Origin: a virus
DNA length: 53,384 nucleotides
Strand: one strand, 5' to 3'
Virus record (IMG/VR): IMGVR_UViG_3300042545_002007
Span: 1-53,384 of that record
Part shown: positions 1 through 8,052 of the stretch, in pieces
How positions within the stretch are numbered: the stretch's first letter is position 1
Layout of the letters: the number at the start of each line of letters is the position of its first letter
Made by a program: the position numbers and the translations under genes
Notes under the pieces: generated by a model
The model's input: only the letters and a program-made list of their open reading frames with translations
The model's database searches: none
Told to the model about the DNA's origin: nothing

Positions 1-2
1 TT

Positions 3-152
3 AGTACTTCTCATCATGAAAAAGTATTAGACTTGAATGACTTATATAGAGAAATTCTAGGCGCGGACTATCTTATTAAGCAACTACAAAAGATTAAGAT
101 CGAAAGAACTAAAGAAGCCAGCAAGTTACTGAAAAAAATCAATAATATCTAA
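3..152 (+). CDS. partial hypothetical protein (C-terminal end)
   Basis: An open frame runs from the window edge to a TAA at 150-152 and encodes about 49 residues of charged, helix-prone sequence ending in KKINNI. The start lies outside the window. No family is recognised. It precedes the dense plus-strand operon of small genes and is probably part of it. Confidence 0.55.
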   Translation, partial: STSHHEKVLDLNDLYREILGADYLIKQLQKIKIERTKEASKLLKKINNI

Positions 153-165
153 TACCAATACTGTC

Positions 166-363
166 ATGATCACTATATACAAAAATCAAAAAGAATACGA
201 AAAAGCTGAAATGATGGATATGCATAATAAAGCCGATGTAGTTGCGGTAGCAAACGGTGATAGTTACGAGATTAAGAAATCTCGTTATACTTGTCGCGTG
301 TCGAGCGTGAGTTATTATTATCTAATAGATTTAATAAGAAAAACTTTGATTAATGAACATTAA
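166..363 (+). CDS. small hypothetical protein
   Basis: A 65-residue protein starting at ATG 166, 13 nt after the preceding stop. No recognised motif, signal peptide or membrane segment. Its 3' end overlaps the next gene by 11 nt, which is typical of this compact operon. Confidence 0.6.
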   Translation: MITIYKNQKEYEKAEMMDMHNKADVVAVANGDSYEIKKSRYTCRVSSVSYYYLIDLIRKTLINEH

Positions 364-520
364 AAACCTAACAAAATTAGAGTTGGAATTATCAAAACTT
401 CTAAAAAAAGCAATAGATGCTTTGTTTGATGCAGGGGAAGATCAAATCTCAAATAGTATCTATGGTGATATGGAGAAGGCTATGCAGAAAAAGATTGACG
501 TTTCCGAAAATATTCTCTAA
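353..520 (+). CDS. small hypothetical helical protein
   Basis: A 55-residue frame that starts at ATG 353 inside the end of the previous gene and stops at 520. It is leucine/lysine rich at the N-terminus (MNIKNLTKLELELSKLL) and looks helical. It fits the overlap pattern of the operon better than the competing longer frame over 417-662, whose first part would be basic and Cys/Trp-rich. No family recognised. Confidence 0.55.
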   Translation: MNIKNLTKLELELSKLLKKAIDALFDAGEDQISNSIYGDMEKAMQKKIDVSENIL

Positions 521-530
521 TATTATCAAC

Positions 531-662
531 ATGAGCAAAGAACTGAAAAAACTTAAAGGTGGTAAAAATTTAGCAACCGAAGTAGCAAATCATCCAAATT
601 TTCTGAAACTTGGAAAACGAGGACTAAAAAAGTTGGTTAATAAAATTCAAAAAAATAAATGA
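531..662 (+). CDS. very small basic protein
   Basis: A 43-residue lysine-rich protein starting at ATG 531, 10 nt after the upstream stop. Its stop overlaps the next start as ATGA, which supports this short frame over the longer reading from 417. The charge suggests nucleic-acid contact, but no motif is recognised. Confidence 0.55.
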   Translation: MSKELKKLKGGKNLATEVANHPNFLKLGKRGLKKLVNKIQKNK

Positions 663-1030
663 ACAATAAAAAATTTAGAGTTTGGGACAACATTCAGAAG
701 AAGTTTGAATACTTTGATCTTAATAATATCACTGTTCCTGATCGTTTGCTTTCTCAGCATTCATGTTCGGTTCAGCAATTTCTTGGAATTTTAGATTCAC
801 GCATGAAAGAAGTTTATGAGGGAGACGTAGTAAAAGGCACATATGGCTTAGAAGGAATTGATATAATCGGAGAAGTAATATATAGTTATGATCTTTGCTG
901 CTATGTTGTAGATTGGTATCATGAAATTTCTAATATAGCATTTGACTCTTTAGAAATACTCGGTAATATGATTGAAGATTATATGTATGATGAAAAAGGA
1001 GAGCTGGTAAAACGTGAAACTCTATCTTAA
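659..1030 (+). CDS. YopX family protein
   Basis: A 123-residue protein with the YopX-family pattern: an N-terminal KFRVWD motif, a central 'EVYEGDVV' segment, a short GEV strand, and a C-terminal 'LEILGNMIED' segment corresponding to the family's IGNIYE box. YopX proteins are common small phage and prophage proteins of unknown function. The start overlaps the upstream stop as ATGA and the 3' end overlaps the next gene. Confidence 0.8.
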   Translation: MNNKKFRVWDNIQKKFEYFDLNNITVPDRLLSQHSCSVQQFLGILDSRMKEVYEGDVVKGTYGLEGIDIIGEVIYSYDLCCYVVDWYHEISNIAFDSLEILGNMIEDYMYDEKGELVKRETLS

Positions 1031-1346
1031 AAAACATTTTGTTGAAATTGGCTTAGTAAGCTGCAAAGAACCAATCTATGTTGATGTATATTATGTAGAC
1101 CGAAAAGCCAAGGTTGCGTATTATACTTGGGATTTTGGCATGGATGGCGCTGTAAATTTAAATAATTTTAATATAAAAAATATTAAAGGATTAAAGAATA
1201 AAATCGCGGCTGATGTTTATTTTGATGTTGGTCACGCTTTCTTTCATTACGAGAGGGATCCAAATTATACACATTACCATTGGGCATTGCGTGCCTGGCT
1301 AAAAGATAGGCTTGACATTGTAGAAAAAGACTTCTATAATCAATAA
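1014..1346 (+). CDS. hypothetical protein
   Basis: A 110-residue protein, apparently starting at GTG 1014 within the end of the YopX-like gene. It is rich in aromatic residues (Tyr, Phe, Trp, His) and looks like a small beta-rich fold. No catalytic motif or family recognised. Confidence 0.6.
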   Translation: MKLYLKKHFVEIGLVSCKEPIYVDVYYVDRKAKVAYYTWDFGMDGAVNLNNFNIKNIKGLKNKIAADVYFDVGHAFFHYERDPNYTHYHWALRAWLKDRLDIVEKDFYNQ

Positions 1347-1347
1347 T

Positions 1348-1653
1348 ATGAAAAATCCGACGCTTAAACAAAAAGTGGCCCAATATGAGGCTTTCCTGCA
1401 CAAGATTAATATGTTTTGTATTTCTGGCAATAATGACGGAGTTAGAGAGCTAGTAGAGAATGCCGATAATTGGAGCTACAGTCACAGAAGCGGGGAGTTT
1501 GTTACTGATGCTCAAAGAGACAAAATGATCAATAGCACATTCTGGAAACTTTGCGATACTCCTAAAACTGATAAAGATAGCGAAGAGAGACAAAAGTTTT
1601 GGTCTGAAGCAAAAGGTAGAATTTTGAAACAAAAAGAAAAGGTTTTAAAATGA
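1348..1653 (+). CDS. hypothetical protein
   Basis: A 101-residue mixed-charge protein that starts 1 nt after the previous stop. It is predicted soluble and mainly helical, with a lysine-rich end. Its stop overlaps the following ATG (ATGA), implying coupled translation. No family recognised. Confidence 0.65.
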   Translation: MKNPTLKQKVAQYEAFLHKINMFCISGNNDGVRELVENADNWSYSHRSGEFVTDAQRDKMINSTFWKLCDTPKTDKDSEERQKFWSEAKGRILKQKEKVLK

Positions 1654-2099
1654 GAAAAATACAAGCAGAATACAAAGAAGCGCAAGATTATGAAAGATCT
1701 GCCTTTGTTGTTCCGTTAGAACAATTCCTTTCAGTCGAAAAAGAACTTAACGAATTACAAGAAAAATACGACACCCTTGCAACAGAAAATATGCTGGAAG
1801 TTAATAAAATTTGCAATCAACGAGACGCAGCAATGGATGTTTTAAGTAAAGTTTCTCATTTTTTGAGTTGCGGGATTGGAGACGAAACCACCACCGCCAA
1901 ACAATTTGGTGATAGAATCATTGATGGATTTGTTGACTTGAGTAACCGGCTTGGTGGCGAGAGGGATTTAGCGGAAGCAGAAAAAACCAATTTAATCAAA
2001 GAATTAAAAGAAGCTTGGCTTGCTATGGATGAGATAGAAGGCACAGATAGAATAAACAAATGGCAAAATAAAAATGCACATGTATTGGGAAAAGCATAA
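1650..2099 (+). CDS. coiled-coil hypothetical protein
   Basis: A 149-residue protein with a long Glu/Leu/Lys-rich heptad-like stretch at residues 20-60 and another near 110-130, consistent with a coiled coil. It resembles the next gene product in composition and in segments such as 'QRDAAMDVL' versus 'ERDAAIDAI', so the two may be distant paralogues. Coupled to neighbours by ATGA and TAATG overlaps. Confidence 0.65.
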   Translation: MRKIQAEYKEAQDYERSAFVVPLEQFLSVEKELNELQEKYDTLATENMLEVNKICNQRDAAMDVLSKVSHFLSCGIGDETTTAKQFGDRIIDGFVDLSNRLGGERDLAEAEKTNLIKELKEAWLAMDEIEGTDRINKWQNKNAHVLGKA

Positions 2100-2536
2100 T
2101 GAATAACAGACCAACATTAGAAACAGATGCTTTAATAGCAAAATGGTCAGGAGATCCTACTGCAACAGGATACATCGAAGAACTTGAAGAAAAATGCAGT
2201 AACTTTGAATTTCAGCGTATTGGGGTTCAGGAATTTCTCCGTCAGACGCAAGAACTGTGCCATGAATACTTGAATGCCAAAATAAAAGCAGAACGCGAAC
2301 GGGATGAGGCGTTGATAGAGCTAGAAGAATACAGATCAATCGCAGAAAATACTGGAGCGGAAAAAGCTGTTTCTGAAAAAGAAAAAGCAATCCGCGAACG
2401 AGACGCAGCAATAGACGCAATAATGAAAATTGAAGATATCTATATAGATGGTGATGATACATACGAAGATTGGAAAAGTATGGGACAAATTGCCAGAACA
2501 TTTTTGGAAAAAACATATGAGTCCAGAATTAATTAA
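2099..2536 (+). CDS. coiled-coil hypothetical protein, possible paralogue of the preceding gene
   Basis: A 145-residue, strongly charged protein with Glu/Lys/Arg heptads at residues 55-110. It shares an xRDAAxDxxxK segment with the preceding product. It starts at the TAATG junction and its end overlaps the next gene by 20 nt. No enzymatic motif seen. Confidence 0.65.
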   Translation: MNNRPTLETDALIAKWSGDPTATGYIEELEEKCSNFEFQRIGVQEFLRQTQELCHEYLNAKIKAERERDEALIELEEYRSIAENTGAEKAVSEKEKAIRERDAAIDAIMKIEDIYIDGDDTYEDWKSMGQIARTFLEKTYESRIN

Positions 2537-2927
2537 AATAATTAAAAAAGTAGATTTTTTCCGCGAAGTTCTAAAAGAACATGGTTTTGAGAATCTTGAA
2601 TGCCTTTGGTATTCTGATGGTCGTTATTGTGGTAACTGGAAAGATATGTCGGTTGCTAAAGAAAAACCAGATATAGAGGAATCTTCATTATGGTGGCAAT
2701 TCGGATTTAAAAGTAAAAATGAAAAATTTAAAAGACTTCATCTAGAAGCACTCATGCCAGTTTTTGAAGATTATTTTACATTTGATTTGAGATACTATCC
2801 AGAAGTAAAATTACATGACAGAGAAGGTTATTCGGGACCAACAGCAAAATTAGAAGTTTGTGGAATCCTAGAAGAAGACTTGACAAATCTTCAAAAACAT
2901 ATAGACTATTTATTGAACTTGAAATGA
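2517..2927 (+). CDS. hypothetical protein
   Basis: A 136-residue protein. The start is placed at ATG 2517 (MSPELIK) rather than 2448, because the longer version would overlap the upstream gene by almost 90 nt. It is aromatic-rich, with motifs such as LWWQFGF, and no recognised domain. The next gene begins at the ATGA overlap at 2924. Confidence 0.6.
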   Translation: MSPELIKIIKKVDFFREVLKEHGFENLECLWYSDGRYCGNWKDMSVAKEKPDIEESSLWWQFGFKSKNEKFKRLHLEALMPVFEDYFTFDLRYYPEVKLHDREGYSGPTAKLEVCGILEEDLTNLQKHIDYLLNLK

Positions 2928-3208
2928 AAACTAAATTAAATTGGAAGAAGAAATGGCTTGATGATAAATCTGGTTATTGGTATTCTGCAAAAGTACCTGT
3001 TATTGGTTGGGAATATATTGTAGATAGTGATTATGATTTTGGGCAACATTGTGGCTTTATTGGAGGTTTATACTTTGGAAAGTTTGATGATGATATTACA
3101 AAAATTTCTAATAAGTTTTATAAGACAGAAGAAGATGCTATAATTGCTTGTGAAAACCACTTGCAAGATACTGCTGAAAAATTTAACAAATGGATGAATA
3201 AAAAATGA
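2924..3208 (+). CDS. hypothetical protein
   Basis: A 94-residue aromatic- and glycine-containing protein. The start is ATG 2924, overlapping the upstream TGA, and it ends in another ATGA overlap at 3205. A WYSAKVPVIGWEYIV segment suggests a small beta fold. No family recognised. Confidence 0.65.
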   Translation: MKTKLNWKKKWLDDKSGYWYSAKVPVIGWEYIVDSDYDFGQHCGFIGGLYFGKFDDDITKISNKFYKTEEDAIIACENHLQDTAEKFNKWMNKK

Positions 3209-3822
3209 ACGAAGAAAAATTTATAGCTAAAAATCACTGCTTGAAAGATTTTCCCAAAAAGGATGAAACTCTATTTGGAAAAGTAAGGAGTTATATTTTT
3301 GAAAAATATGGCTTTTGGGATGCTTGGGATTTGTTTCCTTATAGCTGGAGAATGACATATTACGATAAAATTAGACCAATCATTAAACCTCAAAACCAAA
3401 AGATTAGAAAGTCTATTCCTCGTACTTGGGTTGATGTTACTGAATTGGTAGTGAGTGTTAATTTTGAATTTATTAAAGCATTCTACGAAGATGAATACAA
3501 GGCTGATATTGTAGATTGGGAAGCAACAGAACATCATAAAGAGTTTGCGGAATGGTTGGAAAAAGCTTACGAATATGTAACTAAGATTAAACCTCAACTA
3601 GAAATTGATCTACAAAATGCTTATCCTCCTTCCAAACCAATTGAAGAAATGTTTGAGCGCATTCCACAAGAAGACGGAACAACTAGAATATATATGAAAG
3701 ACGATGGTATCCCTTATGAAGTAAAATATAAGGACGTCAATAGAATCGAAGAAGAGATTAAAAACCGAGATACAGAAGTTCTAACTGAACTTATTAAACG
3801 TAGAGAATATTTCTGGACATGA
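3205..3822 (+). CDS. hypothetical protein
   Basis: A 205-residue soluble protein with a Trp/Tyr-rich N-terminal half (KYGFWDAWDLFPYSWRM) and an acidic/basic helical C-terminal half. It lies directly upstream of thyX with an ATGA overlap, so it is cotranscribed and translationally coupled with nucleotide metabolism. No catalytic signature is visible and function is unknown. Confidence 0.65.
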   Translation: MNEEKFIAKNHCLKDFPKKDETLFGKVRSYIFEKYGFWDAWDLFPYSWRMTYYDKIRPIIKPQNQKIRKSIPRTWVDVTELVVSVNFEFIKAFYEDEYKADIVDWEATEHHKEFAEWLEKAYEYVTKIKPQLEIDLQNAYPPSKPIEEMFERIPQEDGTTRIYMKDDGIPYEVKYKDVNRIEEEIKNRDTEVLTELIKRREYFWT

Positions 3823-4457
3823 TCAAATTAATATCACTCACACAACCTAACATAGAAGGACTAAAAACTGCCGAAGATTTGATATCTTATTGTGCAAGAG
3901 TTTCTAATCCATCAAACCAACTCAATGTCGAAACTGCTCCAAAGCTTCTAAAGTATCTAATCACTCATAAACATTTCAGTCCGTATGAGATGGTCAATAT
4001 GTGCGTAGAAATTAAAACTTCAAGAGCCATTGCAGCACAAATTCTTAGACATCGTAGTTTTAGTTTTCAAGAATTTTCACAAAGATATTCCCAATCTACT
4101 TCTTTTGAAGATATTGAATGGAGAATGCAGGGTAAAACAAATAGACAAGTTGGGGACGAAGAAATAGATTTGTCACCAGAGCTAAAATACGAAGTCGATG
4201 CTACTTTAACTAATTGTAAAGAACTTTACGATAAGCTTATTGGAAACGGTATTGCTAAAGAATGTGCTAGAATGGTTCTGCCTTTGACTACATCCACTAC
4301 ATTGTTTATGTCTGGTACAATTCGTTCTTGGATACATTATTTGGAACTAAGAACAAAAGAAGATACGCAAAAAGAGCACAGAATTATTGCAGAAGAAATT
4401 AAAAAGATTTTTGTTAAAGAATTTCCAGTTACTTCTTGTGCTTTAAATTGGCTGTAA
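3819..4457 (+). CDS. thyX: FAD-dependent thymidylate synthase ThyX
   Basis: A 212-residue protein of typical ThyX length. It makes dTMP from dUMP using methylene-tetrahydrofolate, NADPH and FAD. The ThyX signature RHRxxSxxxxSxR is present as RHRSFSFQEFSQR near residues 74-86. 'HKHFSPYEMVNM' and the C-terminal 'SWIHYLELRTKEDTQKEHR' match the family's substrate and flavin-binding regions. Phages commonly carry thyX to support DNA synthesis, and the dCMP deaminase at 17.2 kb fits the same dTMP supply. It overlaps the upstream gene by ATGA. Confidence 0.95.
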   Translation: MIKLISLTQPNIEGLKTAEDLISYCARVSNPSNQLNVETAPKLLKYLITHKHFSPYEMVNMCVEIKTSRAIAAQILRHRSFSFQEFSQRYSQSTSFEDIEWRMQGKTNRQVGDEEIDLSPELKYEVDATLTNCKELYDKLIGNGIAKECARMVLPLTTSTTLFMSGTIRSWIHYLELRTKEDTQKEHRIIAEEIKKIFVKEFPVTSCALNWL

Positions 4458-4494
4458 TGTTGACCTAAACAAATAATAATTTATACTAAAACTC

Positions 4495-5088
4495 ATGGGA
4501 ATGTTTTCATATATTAAATGTAAAAAGGAATTACCACTTACAGAAGAACTAAAAGGTCTTTCTGTGAAGTGGAACGAATTGCAATACCAAACCAAAGATT
4601 TGGATAATTGTTTGGAGACTTATATTATCTCAGAAGACGGAGAGCTGTTGGAGGAGGTAATAGAGTATGAGTACACGTATTATACAGAAGAGGAAAAGAA
4701 GCAAAAAAACCACAAGCCTTGGAATCTTGTCAAAGATCAAAAGATAGTAAAACAAGAAACAAAGAAGGTAGATTTTCATGGCAAGATTGTTTTTTATGAA
4801 ACTCTTGATTTAAATGATCAAGAATCTATTTGGGTAGACTTTGACGCTTATTTCGTTTATGGGAAGCTAGATAAACTAGAATTAGCCAAGGTTGAAAAAT
4901 ACGAAAACCGTAAAGTAAAAATGGATGAGTATTGGAAGACTTACGAGAGCAAACAAAATAGCTTCTGTTACAAGCTTAGAAAATATTCTGGCTGGTTTTG
5001 GTTATGGAAGAAAATAGAAAAGCGCTGCTATTCAACGTCTCGCTTTTTTGATATTATTCGATATTTCATCATCAGAAACATACTATGA
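4495..5088 (+). CDS. hypothetical protein
   Basis: A 197-residue protein opening with MGMFSYIKCKKELPL, which resembles the start of small phage proteins with a Cys-containing N-terminal strand. The middle is very acidic and the C-terminus is basic and aromatic (FWLWKK, RYFIIRNIL). Not recognised further. It ends in an ATGA overlap with a secreted protein gene. Confidence 0.65.
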   Translation: MGMFSYIKCKKELPLTEELKGLSVKWNELQYQTKDLDNCLETYIISEDGELLEEVIEYEYTYYTEEEKKQKNHKPWNLVKDQKIVKQETKKVDFHGKIVFYETLDLNDQESIWVDFDAYFVYGKLDKLELAKVEKYENRKVKMDEYWKTYESKQNSFCYKLRKYSGWFWLWKKIEKRCYSTSRFFDIIRYFIIRNIL

Positions 5089-5342
5089 AACTAGCACTTG
5101 CTTTAATTTTAATAAGTGCTAATGTTAGTTTTACTCAGGTAAACTTTAATGGTAACACAAACTATTCGCAACAAAACGACAAACACTTATCGTCAAGCGG
5201 CAAAGTCGAACATCTTTTTAAGATTTATGAAGATCATAAGGTTTTGATCAGTATTTCAAATGCCATCAATGTTGATCTTGATTGTTTTAAAAATGAAATA
5301 AAAGAAACTAATGTTTTCACGACTCTAAAAATAGAATTTTAA
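5085..5342 (+). CDS. small exported protein
   Basis: An 85-residue protein with a probable N-terminal signal peptide (MKLALALILISANVSF), with cleavage likely near residues 17-20, followed by an Asn/Ser-rich mature part of about 65 residues. Translationally coupled to the upstream gene. No family recognised; it may act in the envelope. Confidence 0.6.
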   Translation: MKLALALILISANVSFTQVNFNGNTNYSQQNDKHLSSSGKVEHLFKIYEDHKVLISISNAINVDLDCFKNEIKETNVFTTLKIEF

Positions 5343-5345
5343 TAT

Positions 5346-5642
5346 ATGGAATACGAACAATTCAAAGACCTGATTGAAACAATTGAAAAAGTAAGGGAAC
5401 GTTCATCGGCGCTGTATAAATTAGATATAGATCTTTTAGATTTTGAAGATTCTTATTTTAAAATAATTGATATTCTTATGAAGGGCGTCTTCGATGAAGA
5501 GGGTTGCGGATGGGTTGATTGGTACCTATACGAACGAATCGGATTCAACGATAAGGTAAATTTAGCAACAGATAAAAATGGCAAGGAAATTTGTTATGAT
5601 ATTCCGTCATTATGGGAGGTAGTTAAGGAACATTTAAAATGA
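5346..5642 (+). CDS. hypothetical protein
   Basis: A 98-residue acidic, mostly helical protein with a C-terminal half rich in Trp, Tyr and Asp. It starts 3 nt after the previous stop and overlaps the next gene by ATGA. No motif recognised. Confidence 0.65.
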   Translation: MEYEQFKDLIETIEKVRERSSALYKLDIDLLDFEDSYFKIIDILMKGVFDEEGCGWVDWYLYERIGFNDKVNLATDKNGKEICYDIPSLWEVVKEHLK

Positions 5643-5980
5643 AAAAAACAACTAGACCAGCACAGCGAGAAGAAGCAGTTTATTATTCTGATTTCTCTGG
5701 AAAATGTTTTGGAGAATTTGATCCTCATGTAGAATTAATACTTGACTTTGGATATGGATCAAAGTATGATGGTAGTAAGCTAAGATTTGATTTGGATGAT
5801 GACGATGTCGAAGCTATTTTAACACTATTGAAATGCAAGTTGAGTAAGGATGCAAAAAAAGCACTAAAAACCGCCCACACAATTTTAGATGACAAATTAG
5901 ACAATAGCGTTCAAAGCAGAGACTGGACTGATTGTGAATTTGTTTGTAACGAAAAAGAATTACTAGAAAAACTTTTATGA
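5639..5980 (+). CDS. hypothetical protein
   Basis: A 113-residue protein with a 'LRFDLDDDDVEAI' segment followed by a lysine/alanine helix (LSKDAKKALKTAH). Coupled by ATGA overlaps on both sides. No function can be assigned. Confidence 0.65.
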   Translation: MKKTTRPAQREEAVYYSDFSGKCFGEFDPHVELILDFGYGSKYDGSKLRFDLDDDDVEAILTLLKCKLSKDAKKALKTAHTILDDKLDNSVQSRDWTDCEFVCNEKELLEKLL

Positions 5981-6252
5981 TTAAAAAAACAGTAGAACCA
6001 ACAGGAGATGTCTGTGTTAAATTCACAGAAGATGAACTTGCGCAACTTAATATTAAGCAAGGAGACAAGTTTTCTATTAAAGAAACAGAAGAAGGAATTT
6101 TACTTGAAAAATTTGCTACTATTGATATCGATTTGAATGAGGTTGATAGAGAAATTCTAGAATTTCTTATCCAAGAGTCTTGTGACAAAGACGTTTCAAT
6201 TAATCAAGTTATTTCAGATCTTCTGGAGAAAGGTCTTGAGCAATATAAATGA
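5977..6252 (+). CDS. AbrB/SpoVT-like small DNA-binding protein (tentative)
   Basis: A 91-residue protein. Residues 10-45 (VKFTEDELAQLNIKQGD..., followed by IKETEEGILLEKF) have the swapped-hairpin pattern of AbrB/MazE-type DNA-binding proteins, where a GD turn precedes two strands. The C-terminal 45 residues form a helical segment (INQVISDLLEKGL) recalling ribbon-helix-helix or antitoxin tails. No toxin gene is recognised next to it, so a phage regulator is as likely as an antitoxin. Confidence 0.5.
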   Translation: MIKKTVEPTGDVCVKFTEDELAQLNIKQGDKFSIKETEEGILLEKFATIDIDLNEVDREILEFLIQESCDKDVSINQVISDLLEKGLEQYK

Positions 6253-6401
6253 AAATTTACCATAAAGATGTTTGGGGCTTTTGGTTTTTTAAACGCTATT
6301 CATTTTATGTTGAAGATGAATCAGAAGGCTTGATTGAAATTTTAGTAGACAAACACACTTGGACGCAGTACGATATAGGAGATTATTATGAAATACATTG
6401 A
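6249..6401 (+). CDS. small hypothetical protein
   Basis: A 50-residue protein that starts at the ATGA overlap at 6249 and ends 14 nt inside the next gene. It is aromatic-rich (DVWGFWFFKRYSF) with a C-terminal DIGDYYEIH. It fills what would otherwise be an unexplained 135-nt gap in a gap-free operon. Confidence 0.6.
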   Translation: MKIYHKDVWGFWFFKRYSFYVEDESEGLIEILVDKHTWTQYDIGDYYEIH

Positions 6402-6873
6402 ACAACGAGTAGAAGAATTAGAAAAAGAAGTGGCTTTTCTTAAAGCAAAGAACAAATTGCAGGAAATTAATTTTACAACATCTTACGGCGATGGAAGTAA
6501 GTTTAATTTTAAAGAAGCCATGGAAAATATCCCGACGGATTTTAACATCACTCTTGATGATTATGAATATATGGAAGCATCTGTGAAGTATCCAGAAATA
6601 ATTGGATCTTGGGATGATTTGCCGCATTCAACTGGGGTTGAGAAAAAAATAGAAAAAGAATTTGGCAAAATTATTCATAAATTTGAAATTTTAAATCATC
6701 AATGGGAGATGGATGGATATGGTTATATCATCAATACGGGAATCGATTGCCAATTGGTCGTAACAGATCATGGGAAACCAGCAATTGTCGGTAAAGACTT
6801 CCTCGCTAATAAACTAGAAGAATACAAACAAATCGTTCTGAATACTGAAAAAGCATTATCATTAATAAAATGA
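6388..6873 (+). CDS. hypothetical protein with N-terminal coiled coil
   Basis: A 161-residue protein. Residues 3-28 (IEQRVEELEKEVAFLKAKN) form a classic coiled-coil heptad, probably an oligomerisation element. The rest is a mixed alpha/beta domain without known motifs. It overlaps both neighbours (14 nt upstream, ATGA downstream). Confidence 0.65.
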   Translation: MKYIEQRVEELEKEVAFLKAKNKLQEINFTTSYGDGSKFNFKEAMENIPTDFNITLDDYEYMEASVKYPEIIGSWDDLPHSTGVEKKIEKEFGKIIHKFEILNHQWEMDGYGYIINTGIDCQLVVTDHGKPAIVGKDFLANKLEEYKQIVLNTEKALSLIK

Positions 6874-7079
6874 AAGATTGGGTAAAAATTTTAAATGAAA
6901 AAACTTTAGAGGCTCAAGCCATTAAAGAAAGCGAAATTTTGATAAACATTCCAAATGAATTACGAGAAGAATGGGATAATTTCATGAGAGGAAAGACTTG
7001 TCCCATACTCGATGATGGCGATCACGGCGTTTATAGTTGGGATCTTGGCCAATTTTTAAATAAATTTAATGATAAATAG
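6870..7079 (+). CDS. small hypothetical protein
   Basis: A 69-residue soluble acidic protein between two overlapping neighbours. The C-terminus contains 'DDGDHGVYSWDLGQFLNKF'. No family recognised; its place before the phosphatase-like gene suggests co-translation. Confidence 0.6.
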   Translation: MKDWVKILNEKTLEAQAIKESEILINIPNELREEWDNFMRGKTCPILDDGDHGVYSWDLGQFLNKFNDK

Positions 7080-7623
7080 CGTTACGATAACTGATCTTTC
7101 CGATGCTGTATCCAGTTCTTTCAAAGAACTTAAGCAAAATGCTTGGATTTCTACAGTCGATGAAGAGGACGAGAATAAAATCAGAATGATGAGAGGAAAT
7201 TTATGCAAAAGAAATGTTAAACATTTTGCACAATATTTTTATGATTGGTCTGATGAAGACAATGATGAATACATTCAAAAAAACATAGAGCAGCAAGGAC
7301 CACAAGAACAACATGTTAACAATATTATTTCTTTTATCGAACCGCTGGTTGATTCCAGTACTGTGTATAATCTTGGCATTAATTGCTTTGCTGGCGTGTC
7401 TAGATCAACGGCAATAGGAATAATTGCTTGGGTATTACAGGGTAAAACTCCGGTCGAAGCACTTGATGAAATTATCCAAGTTAGACCCATGGCGTGGCCC
7501 AATTTAAGAATTTTAAGATTTGCTTCCCAAAGGCTCAATCAAGATTTAGTTGCTCCAATCAAACAATGGAAAGAACATCAAGGCGGTAATTTATTCGTTC
7601 CTAAAGCTGGATGGGTTTGGTAA
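7069..7623 (+). CDS. tyrosine/dual-specificity phosphatase-like protein
   Basis: A 184-residue protein with the CX5R phosphatase P-loop as CFAGVSRSTA at about residues 107-116, in the context of the dual-specificity family's HCxxGxSRS loop, with Asn replacing the usual His before Cys. The helix that follows (GIIAWVLQGKTPVEALDEI) and 'VRPMAWPNLRILRFASQRL' match the family's recognition helix and C-terminal segment. The general-acid Asp is not identified with certainty, though an Asp-rich stretch lies before the P-loop. It may remove phosphate from proteins or nucleotides of the host. Confidence 0.7.
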   Translation: MINSVTITDLSDAVSSSFKELKQNAWISTVDEEDENKIRMMRGNLCKRNVKHFAQYFYDWSDEDNDEYIQKNIEQQGPQEQHVNNIISFIEPLVDSSTVYNLGINCFAGVSRSTAIGIIAWVLQGKTPVEALDEIIQVRPMAWPNLRILRFASQRLNQDLVAPIKQWKEHQGGNLFVPKAGWVW

Positions 7624-7638
7624 ATATAATTTTTGAAA

Positions 7639-7830
7639 ATGAAAAGCGCAAAAGAAAATAAAAACACAGACGTAAGAGCAACAATTGTTCCAAAAAAAGT
7701 AATCAATGCTGTTAAAACTATTGAAGATTGGACAAAAAAGCAAACTTCAAGAGATGATTGGGCTATAGGAGACATTGCTTGCAGAAGAGGATTCGAAAGA
7801 TTATTGAAATTGAATAAAAATATAAAATAA
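7639..7830 (+). CDS. small basic hypothetical protein
   Basis: A 63-residue lysine/arginine-rich protein starting at ATG 7639, with an in-frame TTG at 7633 as the alternative. It has a helical core (VINAVKTIEDWTKK). No recognised motif; the charge suggests nucleic-acid binding. Confidence 0.55.
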   Translation: MKSAKENKNTDVRATIVPKKVINAVKTIEDWTKKQTSRDDWAIGDIACRRGFERLLKLNKNIK

Positions 7831-7834
7831 TAAT

Positions 7835-7981
7835 ATGTCAAACAATAAAGATTCTATTTTTAAATCAAAAAGTGATGCCGGAAAAGGCGACAAGCCAAGA
7901 AATATCAGTAAAAAGTATTATGACAATTATGACCAAATAAATTGGAATAAAAAAAAGAGTGACAACGAAAATAAAAATTAA
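7835..7981 (+). CDS. very small hydrophilic protein
   Basis: A 48-residue, extremely hydrophilic Lys/Asn/Asp-rich protein (KSKSDAGKGDKP) that starts 4 nt after the previous stop and looks disordered. No family recognised. Confidence 0.5.
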   Translation: MSNNKDSIFKSKSDAGKGDKPRNISKKYYDNYDQINWNKKKSDNENKN

Positions 7982-8048
7982 ATTAATATTGATTCTATCT
8001 TTAATAATCTCAATGTATTTATTTTTGGGTTGTAAAATTTTGAATTAA
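7959..8048 (+). CDS. possible 29-residue mini-lipoprotein
   Basis: A GTG-started frame inside the end of the preceding gene encodes a short basic start, a hydrophobic run (LILILSLIISMYLFLG) and a Cys at the end in a lipobox-like LFLGC context, leaving only KILN as the mature tail. It occupies the otherwise empty gap before 8053. The start codon and expression are uncertain. Confidence 0.35.
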   Translation: MTTKIKIKLILILSLIISMYLFLGCKILN

Positions 8049-8052
8049 AAAT